Shown here: positions 28,941 through 37,380 of the stretch, one piece after another
Layout: the number at the start of each line of letters is the position of its first letter
How positions within the stretch are numbered: the stretch's first letter is position 1
NCBI GenBank assembly: GCA_015075445.1
Contig: JABTUJ010000032.1
Location: 53,142-117,141, forward strand
Origin: Verrucomicrobiales bacterium
Lineage (GTDB): Bacteria; Verrucomicrobiota; Verrucomicrobiia; Limisphaerales; J093
Length of the DNA: 64,000 nucleotides
Reading direction: 5' to 3'
Notes under the pieces: model-generated
What the model was told of the DNA's origin: nothing
Database searches by the model: none
The model's input: only the letters and a program-made list of their open reading frames with translations
Position numbers and translations under genes: made by a program

Positions 28941-29306
28941 ATGCTCCAAGTCCGCTCGATCCTCGACGTCGCCGACAACTCCGGTGCCAAGCGCGCCGCC
29001 GCCATTGGCGTGCTCGGCCGTAACCAGCGCTACGCCCGCGTCGGCGATGTCATCAAGGCCCACATCAAAGAGGCCTCGCCCGACGGCACCGTCAAGAAGG
29101 GCGAAGTGGTCAATGCCGTGGTCGTGCGGACCCGCCAGCCCATCCGCCGAAGCGACGGATCGTACCTGCGCTTCGACAGCAATGCCGTGGTCATCATCGA
29201 CAAGGACCTCAACCCGAAAGGCACCCGCATCTTCGGACCCGTCGCCCGCGAGTTGCGCGAGAAGCGGTTCATGAAGATCATCTCCCTCGCCCCGGAGGTC
29301 ATCTGA
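28941..29306 (+). CDS. rplN: 50S ribosomal protein L14
   Basis: 121 residues, MLQVRSILDVADNSGAKRAA, VVRTRQPIRRSDGSYLRFDSNAVVIID and GTRIFGPVARELREKRFMKIISLAPEVI. Canonical length. Confidence 0.97.
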   Translation: MLQVRSILDVADNSGAKRAAAIGVLGRNQRYARVGDVIKAHIKEASPDGTVKKGEVVNAVVVRTRQPIRRSDGSYLRFDSNAVVIIDKDLNPKGTRIFGPVARELREKRFMKIISLAPEVI

Positions 29307-29309
29307 GCT

Positions 29310-29591
29310 ATGGAGAAGTTCCACGTCAAAAAGGACGACCAGGTCGTCGTCATCGCCGGTACCGAACGCGGCAAGCGCGGCAAAGTCATCGCCGTCCTGC
29401 GCAAGAAGCACCGGGTCATCGTCGAGGGCGTCAAGATCATCAAACGCCACCAGCGCAAGAGCCAGCAACACCCCGAGGGCGGCATCCTCAAACGGGAAGG
29501 CTCCCTCCATATCTCCAATGTGATGCGGGCCGAAACCTACGATGCCCGCGCGGCGCGCCGCGCCGGTGCCGGAGCGCCCCAACCCGCCTGA
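29310..29591 (+). CDS. rplX: 50S ribosomal protein L24
   Basis: 93 residues. KOW motif VVVIAGTERGKRGKVIAVLRKKHRVIVEGVKIIKRHQR and EGGILKREGSLHISNVM. Assembly-initiator protein; short Ala-rich tail. Confidence 0.95.
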   Translation: MEKFHVKKDDQVVVIAGTERGKRGKVIAVLRKKHRVIVEGVKIIKRHQRKSQQHPEGGILKREGSLHISNVMRAETYDARAARRAGAGAPQPA

Positions 29592-29598
29592 GTGACCC

Positions 29599-30144
29599 AT
29601 GAAGAAACCGCGCCTCCAGCAACATTACGAGGAAGTGGTCCGGCCCGCCCTGCTCGAAGGGCGCAAGTACACCAACGTCCACCAGATCCCGCGCCTCGAG
29701 AAGATCGTCCTCCGCATGGGCGTCCCCTCCGCCCTCGAGAAGACCGCCCACGACGACGCCGCCCGCGACCTCGCCACGATCACCGGCCGCAAGCCGGTCA
29801 CCGACCGGGCCCGCAAGAGCGTCGCCAACTTCAAGCTGCGTGAGGGCCAGGCCATCGGCTGCCACGTCACCCTCCGCCGCGAGGTCATGTACGAGTTCTT
29901 TGACCGCCTCGTCGCCACTGCCCTCCCGCGCATCCGCGACTTCCGCGGCTTGTCCCCCCGGGCCTTCGACGGGCGCGGCAACTACTCCATGGGCCTCGAT
30001 GACCAGACCATCTTCCCCGAGATTGACCTCGACAAGATCAAGCGGCATCAGGGCATGGATGTCACCATCGTGACCTCCGCCCCCACCGACGGGGAGGCGC
30101 TGGATTTGCTGAAACTGATGGGATTCCCCTTCGCCGAGAAATAG
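29599..30144 (+). CDS. rplE: 50S ribosomal protein L5
   Basis: 181 residues: LQQHYEEVVRPALLEGRKYTNVHQIPRLEKIVLRMG, ITGRKPVTDRARKSVANFKLREGQAIGC, and RDFRGLSPRAFDGRGNYSMGLDDQTIFPEID. Binds 5S rRNA and P-site tRNA. Confidence 0.97.
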   Translation: MKKPRLQQHYEEVVRPALLEGRKYTNVHQIPRLEKIVLRMGVPSALEKTAHDDAARDLATITGRKPVTDRARKSVANFKLREGQAIGCHVTLRREVMYEFFDRLVATALPRIRDFRGLSPRAFDGRGNYSMGLDDQTIFPEIDLDKIKRHQGMDVTIVTSAPTDGEALDLLKLMGFPFAEK

Positions 30145-30146
30145 CC

Positions 30147-30416
30147 ATGTCGAAAGCAGCCTGGATCGAGCGCGACAAGCGCAAGCGTGAGACCGCCAAG
30201 AAGTACGCGGCTCTGCGGGCCGAACTGAAGGCCAAAAAAGATTACGCGGGGCTCGCGAAGCTCCCCCGGGACGCCAGCCCGGTGCGTACCGTCAACCGCT
30301 GCAAGATCAGCGGCCGACGCCGTTCGCACCTCCGCAAGTTCGGCGTCTCCCGGCTCACCTTCCGGGAGCTGGCCCTCTCCGGTCTCATTCCCGGCGTGAC
30401 CAAAGCGAGCTGGTAG
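30147..30416 (+). CDS. rpsN: 30S ribosomal protein S14, long zinc-free form
   Basis: 89 residues with the long N-terminal region and no CxxC zinc pairs. Only one Cys remains (NRCKISGRRRSHLRKFGVSRLTFRELA). This is the zinc-independent type. Two bases after rplE. Confidence 0.95.
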   Translation: MSKAAWIERDKRKRETAKKYAALRAELKAKKDYAGLAKLPRDASPVRTVNRCKISGRRRSHLRKFGVSRLTFRELALSGLIPGVTKASW

Positions 30417-30420
30417 GCCT

Positions 30421-30807
30421 ATGACTGATCCCATCGCCGATTTCCTGACCCGCCTGCGCAACGCCAACCGCGCCTTGCTGCCCACCGTCGAGCTGCCGCA
30501 TTCCCGGCTCAAGGAGGGCATCGCCCGGATCCTGTTGCAGGAAGGGTACCTCGCCGACTGCGCGGTCGAGGGCGCCAAGCTGAAAAAGCTCCGGCTGAAA
30601 CTCAAATACCAGGGCCGCCAGGGCGTCATCACCGGCCTGCGCCGCGTCAGCCGGCCCGGCCTGCGCCACTACGCGAACGTCGGTGAAATTCCGCGCGTCC
30701 TCGGCGGACTCGGCGTCGCGGTCCTCTCCACCTCCCGCGGCGTCATGACCGGGACCGAGGCCCGGAAGCAGAACCTCGGCGGCGAGGTGCTGTGTTACGT
30801 CTGGTGA
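30421..30807 (+). CDS. rpsH: 30S ribosomal protein S8
   Basis: 128 residues, MTDPIADFLTRLRNANRALLPTVELPHSRLKEGIARILLQEGYL and STSRGVMTGTEARKQNLGGEVLCYVW. In enterobacteria S8 represses the spc operon; no matching target was sought. Confidence 0.96.
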   Translation: MTDPIADFLTRLRNANRALLPTVELPHSRLKEGIARILLQEGYLADCAVEGAKLKKLRLKLKYQGRQGVITGLRRVSRPGLRHYANVGEIPRVLGGLGVAVLSTSRGVMTGTEARKQNLGGEVLCYVW

Positions 30808-30821
30808 CCGAAAGGCAAGCC

Positions 30822-31358
30822 ATGTCAAGAATCGGCCGACAACCCATTCCGGTGCCCGCCAACGTCAAGGTGGCCATCCAGGGACAGAACGTCTCCGTCG
30901 AAGGCCCCAAGGGCAAACTCAGCCACAGCCTGCCCCGGCGCACGGCCGTGCGACTCGAAAAAGGCCAACTGCTGGTCAGCCGGGAGAGCGACGAGGCCTC
31001 CGTCCGGGCATTGCACGGCCTGAGCCGCGCCCTCCTGAACAACATGATCAAGGGCGTCAGTGAAGGCTACGTCAAGCGCCTCGAGATCCAGGGCGTGGGC
31101 TTCAAGGCCGCCGTCCAAGGACGTGCCGTCACCCTGAACCTGGGCTACTCGCACCCCATCTCCTATAGCTTCCCCGAGCAGATCAAGGTGACCGTCGACG
31201 ACAACACCCGGATCACCGTGGAAGGCCCGGACAAACAGGTGGTCGGTCAGGTCGCCGCCGACTTGCGGGGCTTCTACCCGCCCGAGCCCTACAAGGGCAA
31301 AGGCGTCCGCTACTTCGGCGAGCGAGTCATCCGGAAGGAAGGCAAGACCGTTCAGTAA
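30822..31358 (+). CDS. rplF: 50S ribosomal protein L6
   Basis: 178 residues from the ATG at 30822 (MSRIGRQPIPVPANVKVAI). Two homologous domains; PPEPYKGKGVRYFGERVIRKEGK is the C-terminal signature. An upstream TTG-like start overlapping rpsH is rejected. Confidence 0.96.
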   Translation: MSRIGRQPIPVPANVKVAIQGQNVSVEGPKGKLSHSLPRRTAVRLEKGQLLVSRESDEASVRALHGLSRALLNNMIKGVSEGYVKRLEIQGVGFKAAVQGRAVTLNLGYSHPISYSFPEQIKVTVDDNTRITVEGPDKQVVGQVAADLRGFYPPEPYKGKGVRYFGERVIRKEGKTVQ

Positions 31359-31409
31359 CCATGCCGGCAGGCATTTTCCGGCCGGGGTTGCCGCCCCGCT
31401 GGTGACGCG

Positions 31410-31775
31410 ATGAGAACTCAGAAAAAGCAAGAACTGTCCCAACGACGCCGCTGGCGCATCCGCAAGAAGATCACCGGGACACGTACCCGTCCGCGGATGA
31501 GCGTCCGGTTCACCGGCCAGCACATCTACGTCCAGTTCGTCGACGACACGGTGGGCAGCACCCTGGCCTCGACCTCCACCCGGGCCAAGAGCGTGTCCGA
31601 TCGCGACGCCCTCAAGGCCAACGCCGAGAGCGCCACCAAGATCGGTCGCGTCGCGGCCGAGATCGCCAAGGCCGCTGGCATCAGCCAGGTCGTCTTCGAC
31701 CGCAGCGGCGCCCGTTTCCACGGCAAGGTCAAAGCGCTGGCCGACGCCGCGCGCGAAGCCGGACTTCAGTTTTAA
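31410..31775 (+). CDS. rplR: 50S ribosomal protein L18
   Basis: 121 residues, RRRWRIRKKITGTRTRPRMSVRFTGQHIYVQFVDD ... KAAGISQVVFDRSGARFHGKVKALADAAREAGLQF. 5S rRNA binder. Separated from rplF by 51 bases holding a small inverted repeat (ATGCCggcaGGCAT), an unusually wide gap for this operon. Confidence 0.95.
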   Translation: MRTQKKQELSQRRRWRIRKKITGTRTRPRMSVRFTGQHIYVQFVDDTVGSTLASTSTRAKSVSDRDALKANAESATKIGRVAAEIAKAAGISQVVFDRSGARFHGKVKALADAAREAGLQF

Positions 31776-31796
31776 CCCCTAACCCAGGAGCCGATC

Positions 31797-32558
31797 TTGC
31801 AGGAAGCCAAACAGAATAGTGCGCCGTCAGCCGCCCCGAGCGGCCGCGGGCCCGGTCGCGGTTCAGGACGCGGCGGCCCCGGTGGTGGTGCCGGCGGTGG
31901 ACGCGGTCCCGGTGGCCGCTCCCCGCGACGCTCCCGCCCCGCCCCCTTCGCCGGGGAGGGCGCCGAAACGCGCCCCGCCGAAGAACTCATCGAGAAAGTC
32001 ATCTTCATCAACCGCTCGGCCAAGGTCGTGAAAGGCGGCCGCCGCTTCAGCTTCAGTGCCCTCGTGGTCGCCGGCGACAAGAAGGGTCGCGTCGGCATCG
32101 GTCTGGGCAAGGCGGTCGAAGTGGCCGAAGCCATTCGCAAAGGCGGCGAGAACGCCAAGTCCTGCCTCGAGCGGGTCGCCCTCCAACAGGCCACCATCCC
32201 GCACGAGGTCTTCAGCTTCTTCGACGGCGCCCGGGTGCTGTTGCGGCCGGCGTCCCCCGGCACGGGCGTCATCGCCGGAAAGACCGTCCGGGCCGTCCTT
32301 GAAGCCGCCGGCGTGCGTGACGTGCTGACGAAGAGCCTCGGATCGAACAACGCCGCAAACGTCGCCAAGGCCACCCTCAAGGGATTGCGTTCGCTCCGCC
32401 AACGCGAGGACATTTACCGCCTCCGCGGCCGCCCTCTCCGTGTGGCCCAGCCCGCACCCGCGCCGGTGCCCATTCTGCCGGCGCCGACGCCGACTCTCAC
32501 CGCGGCGCCCGCAGCGCCCTCCGAACCGCCGGCGCCCTCCACCGAACCGACTGCCTGA
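31797..32558 (+). CDS. rpsE: 30S ribosomal protein S5 with RGG-type N-terminal extension
   Basis: 253 residues against about 165 for most S5. Starts at TTG after a CCCAGGAG site. Residues 15-50 are a Gly/Arg-rich RGG-box-like stretch (GRGPGRGSGRGGPGG). The normal core begins about residue 60 with EELIEKVIFINRSAKVVKGGRRFSFSALVVAGD and includes GVIAGKTVRAVLEAAGVRDVLTKSLGSNN. The last about 40 residues are Pro/Ala/Thr. rplO follows after six bases; rpmD (L30), usually between them, is missing. Confidence 0.95.
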   Translation: MQEAKQNSAPSAAPSGRGPGRGSGRGGPGGGAGGGRGPGGRSPRRSRPAPFAGEGAETRPAEELIEKVIFINRSAKVVKGGRRFSFSALVVAGDKKGRVGIGLGKAVEVAEAIRKGGENAKSCLERVALQQATIPHEVFSFFDGARVLLRPASPGTGVIAGKTVRAVLEAAGVRDVLTKSLGSNNAANVAKATLKGLRSLRQREDIYRLRGRPLRVAQPAPAPVPILPAPTPTLTAAPAAPSEPPAPSTEPTA

Positions 32559-32564
32559 TCGCTT

Positions 32565-33026
32565 ATGCGCCTCCACACTCTCCAGCCCCGTCCCGGAGCC
32601 AAACACCCCCGGAAGCGCCTCGGTCAGGGCCGCGCCAGCGGACATGGCAAGACCAGCAGCCGCGGCGGCAAAGGGCAGAGCGCCCGCTCGGGCAGTTCCA
32701 TCCGGCCCAACTTCGAGGGCGGCCAGATGCCCCTCAGCCGTCGGTTGCCCAAGCGCGGCTTCAACAATGCCCGCTTCGCCACCCGGCATCTCATCGTCAA
32801 TGTCGAAACCCTGAACCGGTTCGAGGACGGCACCCGCGTCGATGAAGCGGCCCTGCGCAAGGCCGGCATCGTCAAGCGGCATGGCGACGGCATCAAAGTG
32901 CTGGGCAGTGGCGAGCTCACGCGGAAGCTGGTCGTCTGCGCCCAGGCGTTCAGCGCATCGGCGCGGGCCAAGATCGAGAAGGCCGGGGGCACCTGCGAAA
33001 CGGCCGGAGCGACCGGCGCGGCCTAG
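32565..33026 (+). CDS. rplO: 50S ribosomal protein L15
   Basis: 153 residues: MRLHTLQPRPGAKHPRKRLGQGRASGHGKTSSRGGKGQSAR, FEGGQMPLSRRLPKRGFNN, and a C-terminal Rossmann-like segment IKVLGSGELTRKLVVCAQAFSASARAKIEKAGG. Precedes secY as in most bacteria. Confidence 0.96.
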   Translation: MRLHTLQPRPGAKHPRKRLGQGRASGHGKTSSRGGKGQSARSGSSIRPNFEGGQMPLSRRLPKRGFNNARFATRHLIVNVETLNRFEDGTRVDEAALRKAGIVKRHGDGIKVLGSGELTRKLVVCAQAFSASARAKIEKAGGTCETAGATGAA

Positions 33027-33053
33027 GCGCATGCGGCGCGGACAGACGGTCCT

Positions 33054-34451
33054 ATGTTCAAGACGATTCTCAACACCTTCGCCAACTGCCTGAAGATTCC
33101 GGAGCTGCGTTCCCGGATCATCTTCACCTTGCTGGTGCTGGGGGTATGCCGGCTCATCGCGCTCATCCCCGTGCCGGGTCTGGACGGCGCCGCCCTGGCC
33201 CAGTTCTTCGAGAAAAGCTCGCAGCAGGGTGGGGGACTGCTGGGCATGTACAGCCTCTTCACCGGCGGTGCGATGGAGAACTGCGCCATCGGTTCGCTGG
33301 GGATCATGCCCTACATCAGCGCCACCATCATCCTGCAGTTGATGAGCGCCGTGATCCCGCAGTTGAGCAAAATCGTGCGGGAGGAAGGCGGGCGGGCCAA
33401 GATCATCCAGTACGGCCGCTACCTGACCGTGATCCTCTGCCTCGGCCAGGGTTTCGTGATGTCCCTGGCTTGGGAGAACCCGGAGAAGGTGTTCGGCGAA
33501 GGCTTCACCGGCAACCTCGTCCTGGTCGAGAACCTCTGGTGGTATCGCATTCAAACCACGCTGCTGCTTACCACCGGGACCCTGCTCCTGATGTGGCTGG
33601 GCGAGCAGATCAGCGAACGCGGCATCGGCAACGGCGTGTCGCTGGTCATCACCATCGGCATCGTGTCCCGACTGCCCCAAGCGATGACCTCGCTGTGGTT
33701 CATGTTCTTCCCGCCGCGCGGCGTGCAGACCAACTACAACCTGTTCCACGGCATCGCCCTCATCCTCCTCCTGGTGGCGGTCATCGCGGCCGTCATCGCT
33801 GTGACCCAGGCCCAGCGGAAGATCCCCGTCCAGTACGCCCAGCGCGCGGTGGGCCGCAAGGTCTACGCCGGCGGCACTTCCTTCATGCCCCTCCGCGTCA
33901 ACTATTCGGGGGTCATGCCGATCATCTTCGCGCAGGCCATCCTGATGTTCCCGGAGAAGATCTTCTTCACCCTCGCCGGCGTCACGGCGCAAAGCATGGC
34001 GGGCTTCTCCAAGGTCTGCGAGGGCATCGCCGTCGCCCTGCAGTACGGCAGCGCCCCCTACATCGCCCTCGAGGGCTTGATGATTCTGTTCTTCTCCTAT
34101 TTCTGGGTGGCCACCCAGTTCAACGAGATCCAGATTGCCGACGACCTCAAGAAGTACGGCGGCTACATCCCAGGCGTCCGTCCCGGGCAGCATACGAGCG
34201 ATTTCCTGCACCGGGCCATGAGCCGGATTACCCTGGCGGGGGCCATCTTCCTGGTGGTCATTGCCATCCTGCCGACCCTCCTCTTCACTTGGGTGGGAAT
34301 TCCCTTCGAGGTGGGGCAGTTCTTTGGCGGCACCAGCATTCTGATCTCGGTTGGAGTCATGCTGGATACCACGCGGCAGATGGAGTCCCACTTGCTCATG
34401 CGCCACTACGACGGCTTCCTGAAGAAGGGGCGCATGCGGGGGCGATTCTGA
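33054..34451 (+). CDS. secY: protein translocase subunit SecY
   Basis: 465 residues, ten predicted membrane helices. TM1 starts at about residue 20 (IIFTLLVLGVCRLIALIPVPG), the plug region contains YSLFTGGAMENCAIGSLGIMPYISATII, and the cytoplasmic ribosome-docking loops include AQRKIPVQYAQRAVG and the C5-type loop DDLKKYGGYIPGVRPGQHTSDFL. Forms the Sec channel used by the many exported proteins in this window. Confidence 0.97.
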   Translation: MFKTILNTFANCLKIPELRSRIIFTLLVLGVCRLIALIPVPGLDGAALAQFFEKSSQQGGGLLGMYSLFTGGAMENCAIGSLGIMPYISATIILQLMSAVIPQLSKIVREEGGRAKIIQYGRYLTVILCLGQGFVMSLAWENPEKVFGEGFTGNLVLVENLWWYRIQTTLLLTTGTLLLMWLGEQISERGIGNGVSLVITIGIVSRLPQAMTSLWFMFFPPRGVQTNYNLFHGIALILLLVAVIAAVIAVTQAQRKIPVQYAQRAVGRKVYAGGTSFMPLRVNYSGVMPIIFAQAILMFPEKIFFTLAGVTAQSMAGFSKVCEGIAVALQYGSAPYIALEGLMILFFSYFWVATQFNEIQIADDLKKYGGYIPGVRPGQHTSDFLHRAMSRITLAGAIFLVVIAILPTLLFTWVGIPFEVGQFFGGTSILISVGVMLDTTRQMESHLLMRHYDGFLKKGRMRGRF

Positions 34452-34452
34452 G

Positions 34453-35226
34453 GTGATCATTCTCAAGAACGAACGCGAACAGGAGGCGATGCGGGCCGCC
34501 GGTGCGGTCGCCGCCACCGTGCTGCATGAGGTCGCCAACTTCGTGGCGCCCGGGGTCACGACGCGCGATGTGGATCGCTTTGCGGCCGAACGGATCAAGG
34601 CCCACGGCGCGCGCAGCGCCTTCCTGGGCTACAAGAAGTATCCGTGCCACCTCTGCATCTCGGTGAACGACGAGGTCGTGCACGGGTTGGCGAACAACCG
34701 CCGGCTCGAGTTTGGCGACATTGTCAGCCTGGATGTCGGCGTCTATTTTCGCGGGTTTATCGGCGACAACGCCCGCACCGTCCCGGTGGGAGGGTGCAGT
34801 CCGCTCGCCCAGAAACTCATTGATGTGACCGAGCGGGCCCTGTATGAGGGGATTGCCCAGGCCCTGGCGGGCCAGCGGGTGGCCGACATCTCGCGCGCCA
34901 TCCAGCAGTTCGTCGAGGGCAACGGGTTCAGTGTGGTTCGCGAGTTTGTCGGACACGGCGTGGGTCGGTCGATGCACGAGGAACCGCAGGTGCCCAATTT
35001 CGTGGATCAGAAGTCGTCGCCCCGGCTGCGGCCGGGAATGACGATCGCCATCGAGCCCATGGTCAATGCGGGGTCCCCGGCGGTGCGGGTGATGCGGGAC
35101 GGTTGGACGGTGGTCAGCCAGGATGGGTTGCCCTCCGCGCACTTCGAGCACACGGTGCTGATCACCGAGGCCGAGCCGGAGATCCTGACATGTCGGGAAC
35201 GGATGCCTGCGTTGTTGTCGGCGTGA
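34453..35226 (+). CDS. map: type I methionine aminopeptidase
   Basis: 257 residues starting at GTG one base after the secY stop. Metal ligands are visible: Asp in LDVGVYFRGFIGDNARTV (two Asp), His in FVGHGVGRSMHEEPQVPN, and Glu in MTIAIEPMV and HFEHTVLITE. Removes the initiator Met. The C-terminus overlaps the infA start by 37 bases. Confidence 0.95.
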   Translation: MIILKNEREQEAMRAAGAVAATVLHEVANFVAPGVTTRDVDRFAAERIKAHGARSAFLGYKKYPCHLCISVNDEVVHGLANNRRLEFGDIVSLDVGVYFRGFIGDNARTVPVGGCSPLAQKLIDVTERALYEGIAQALAGQRVADISRAIQQFVEGNGFSVVREFVGHGVGRSMHEEPQVPNFVDQKSSPRLRPGMTIAIEPMVNAGSPAVRVMRDGWTVVSQDGLPSAHFEHTVLITEAEPEILTCRERMPALLSA

Positions 35227-35411
35227 TTGTCGAGTCCCTGGGCGAGGGTGTTTGGCGGGTCGAGTTGCCCAACGGCCATCGGCTGGTGGGGCGGTTGTTG
35301 CGGCGGGACCGCACCGCCGCGGGGCAGTACGGCGTGGGGTCACCGGTGACCCTGGCGGTGTCCCCCGCGGACCCGACGTTGGGGATCGTGAAAGTGAGCG
35401 CGGGTGCATGA
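35190..35411 (+). CDS. infA: translation initiation factor IF-1, divergent
   Basis: 73 residues, S1/OB-fold: GVIVESLGEGVWRVELPNGHRLVGRLLRR ... VGSPVTLAVSPADPTLGIVKV. It aligns with IF-1 along its length (VEALPNxxFRVxLxNGH ... SPYDLTxGRI), but the usual GRI is changed to GIV and several basic residues differ. Position between map and rpmJ is the standard infA slot. The gene starts inside map in another frame. Confidence 0.8.
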   Translation: MSGTDACVVVGVIVESLGEGVWRVELPNGHRLVGRLLRRDRTAAGQYGVGSPVTLAVSPADPTLGIVKVSAGA

Positions 35412-35421
35412 GTTTGAGAAC

Positions 35422-35535
35422 ATGAAAGTACGAGCGTCAGTCAAACGGCTCTGCGAGCACTGCAAAGTGGTGCGGCGCAAGGGCGTGATTCGGGTCATTT
35501 GCAGCAACCCCCGCCACAAGCAGCGGCAGGGTTAA
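35422..35535 (+). CDS. rpmJ: 50S ribosomal protein L36
   Basis: 37 residues: MKVRASVKRLCEHCKVVRR ... ICSNPRHKQRQG. Zinc-type with CxxC and a downstream C/H pair intact. Eleven bases after infA and 13 before rpsM. Confidence 0.95.
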   Translation: MKVRASVKRLCEHCKVVRRKGVIRVICSNPRHKQRQG

Positions 35536-35548
35536 CCGCGAGGTTTTT

Positions 35549-35944
35549 ATGGCACGTATTCTTGGTGTGGACATCCCGGGCGAGAAGCGGATCGATATCG
35601 CCCTGCGCTACGTCTATGGGCTGGGCCCGACGACCTCGAAGGAGATTCTGGCCCGGGCCAGCATCGAGCCTTCGATCCGGGCCAAGAACCTGACCGAACA
35701 GCAGCTTTCGCAGATCGTACATGCCATCCAGGAAGGCAAGTACGTCATCGAGGGCGACCTGCGGCGCGAGATCGGTCTTAACCTCAAACGGCTCCAGGGT
35801 ATCAAGTGCTACCGGGGCGTCCGCCATCTGCGTGGACTGCCCGTCCGTGGCCAACGCACCCAAACCAACGCCCGCACCCGCAAAGGCCCGCGGAAGACCG
35901 TCGGTGTCCAGCGCAATCCCAACGCCAAGACCGGCATTCACTAG
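35549..35944 (+). CDS. rpsM: 30S ribosomal protein S13
   Basis: 131 residues: MARILGVDIPGEKRIDIALRYVYGLGPTTSKEIL, HLRGLPVRGQRTQTNARTRKGPRKTVG. Head protein at the subunit bridge. Starts the alpha-operon portion. Confidence 0.97.
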   Translation: MARILGVDIPGEKRIDIALRYVYGLGPTTSKEILARASIEPSIRAKNLTEQQLSQIVHAIQEGKYVIEGDLRREIGLNLKRLQGIKCYRGVRHLRGLPVRGQRTQTNARTRKGPRKTVGVQRNPNAKTGIH

Positions 35945-35957
35945 ACCCTGTTGACGT

Positions 35958-36632
35958 ATGGCTGAAGAGCAAGCTGCTGCCCCACCCGCGCCCGAAGTCC
36001 CCGCCCCCGCCAAGCCGGAGGGTGCCGACAAGGCCGAGAAGAAGGACAAGGCCCCCAAGGCCGCCAAGCCCGCCGCGAAACCGGCCAGCGCCGGCGCTGC
36101 CGAAGGGACCCCGGCCGACAAACCCGCCGACAAACCCGCCGCAGGTAAGCCTGCCGCGGCTGCCACGGCCACCCCTCCGGCGTCAGGGCCGGAAGGCCCC
36201 GTCGCCGGCACCGCCCCCACGGCGGCGGAGTTGCTCTCCGACGGTCTGGCCGGCAAGAAGATCATCAAGGCGAAAGGCTCCAAGAACATCAGCGCTGGGG
36301 TCGCCCACATTCTGGCCACGTTCAACAACACCACCGTGTCGATCACGGACATGCAGGGGAACGTCATCGGCTGGGCCACCGCCGGCCGCGCCGGCTTCAA
36401 AGGATCACGCAAGAGCACCGCCTTTGCCGCCCAGCAGGTCGCCCAGGCCGCGGCGCGCCAGGCCATGTCGCACGGCATGCGCGAGGTGGAAATCCGCGTC
36501 AAAGGCCCAGGGTCCGGCCGCGAATCGGCCATCCGCGCCCTCCAGGCCATCGGCCTCGAAATCACCGTCATCCGGGACGTCACCCCGATTCCTCACAACG
36601 GCTGCCGGCCGCGCAAGAAACGGCGTGTGTAA
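35958..36632 (+). CDS. rpsK: 30S ribosomal protein S11 with about 100-residue PAK-rich extension
   Basis: 224 residues against about 130 typically. Residues 1-100 are a disordered Ala/Pro/Lys tail (KPADKPADKPAAGKP). The conserved core begins about 105 with KGSKNISAGVAHILATFNNTTVSITD and ends HNGCRPRKKRRV. No internal start fits, because the next Met lies inside the core, so the extension belongs to the protein as sequenced. Confidence 0.95.
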   Translation: MAEEQAAAPPAPEVPAPAKPEGADKAEKKDKAPKAAKPAAKPASAGAAEGTPADKPADKPAAGKPAAAATATPPASGPEGPVAGTAPTAAELLSDGLAGKKIIKAKGSKNISAGVAHILATFNNTTVSITDMQGNVIGWATAGRAGFKGSRKSTAFAAQQVAQAAARQAMSHGMREVEIRVKGPGSGRESAIRALQAIGLEITVIRDVTPIPHNGCRPRKKRRV

Positions 36633-36668
36633 ACCCCCGGCTGAACTTACCAACCCCGCTCCAAGTCA

Positions 36669-37277
36669 ATGGCTCGTTACACTGGACCTCGCGTACGCAT
36701 CAGTCGCCGCTTCGGCGTCCCGATTTTCGGCCCGACCAAGTACCTCGAACGGCGCAACTACGGTCCCGGGATGCACGGACCCAAGCACCGCCGCAAGACG
36801 TCGGACTACGGTCTGGGCCTGATCGAAAAGCAGAAGCTGCGGTACTACTACGGCCTGCTCGAGCGCCAGTTCCGGCGCGTCTACCAGCAGGCGCTGAGCA
36901 AGCGCGGCGTCACCGGCGAAACCATGCTGCAGATCCTCGAGACGCGGCTGGATAACGTCGTGTATCAACTGGGGTTTGCCCCCACCCGGCCCGCCGCCCG
37001 ACAGATGGTCAGCCACGGCCATGTCCAGGTGAACGGCCGCCGGGTCAGCGTGCCCTCCTGCGCGTTGCGCGTGAATGACGTGGTCGAAGTCCGGCCCACC
37101 AGCGTGGCGCGCCAGATGGCCACCAAGGGGCTCGAAGCCTCCACCAGCCGCAACGTGCCGGACTGGTTGTCGCTCAACAAGGACGCGTTCAAGGGCGTCA
37201 TCATGCGCCTGCCGACCCGCGACGAAATCCAGCCCATCGCGGACGAGCAGGCCGTCGTCGAATTTTACTCCCGCTAA
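36669..37277 (+). CDS. rpsD: 30S ribosomal protein S4
   Basis: 202 residues: MARYTGPRVRISRRFGVPIFG, GPKHRRKTSDYGLGLIEKQKLRYYYGLLERQF, S4 RNA-binding domain TRLDNVVYQLGFAPTRPAARQMVSHGHVQVNGRRV. No N-terminal zinc Cys cluster. S4 represses the alpha operon in some bacteria. Confidence 0.97.
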   Translation: MARYTGPRVRISRRFGVPIFGPTKYLERRNYGPGMHGPKHRRKTSDYGLGLIEKQKLRYYYGLLERQFRRVYQQALSKRGVTGETMLQILETRLDNVVYQLGFAPTRPAARQMVSHGHVQVNGRRVSVPSCALRVNDVVEVRPTSVARQMATKGLEASTSRNVPDWLSLNKDAFKGVIMRLPTRDEIQPIADEQAVVEFYSR

Positions 37278-37285
37278 CCCAGACA

Positions 37286-37303
37286 GGGTCCCGGGTGGGA
37301 CCC
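37286..37303 (+). promoter_or_regulatory. GC hairpin between rpsD and rpoA
   Basis: GGGTCCC (37286-37292) and GGGACCC (37297-37303) form a perfect 7-bp stem with a four-base loop, followed by AATTATAC. The 103-base gap here is the widest inside the alpha block and could hold an attenuator or an internal promoter for rpoA; which is undecided. Confidence 0.4.
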
Positions 37304-37380
37304 GGGCAATTATACGGGCCCGGACCCCGGCGGGAGCGGCGGTCGCGGGCCAGTTTAAAATTGCTGTTCTCCATCATCCT

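Noticed and set aside
35103..35411. Longer infA from an upstream ATG
   Set aside because: The added 29 residues are out-of-frame map sequence and have no counterpart in IF-1.
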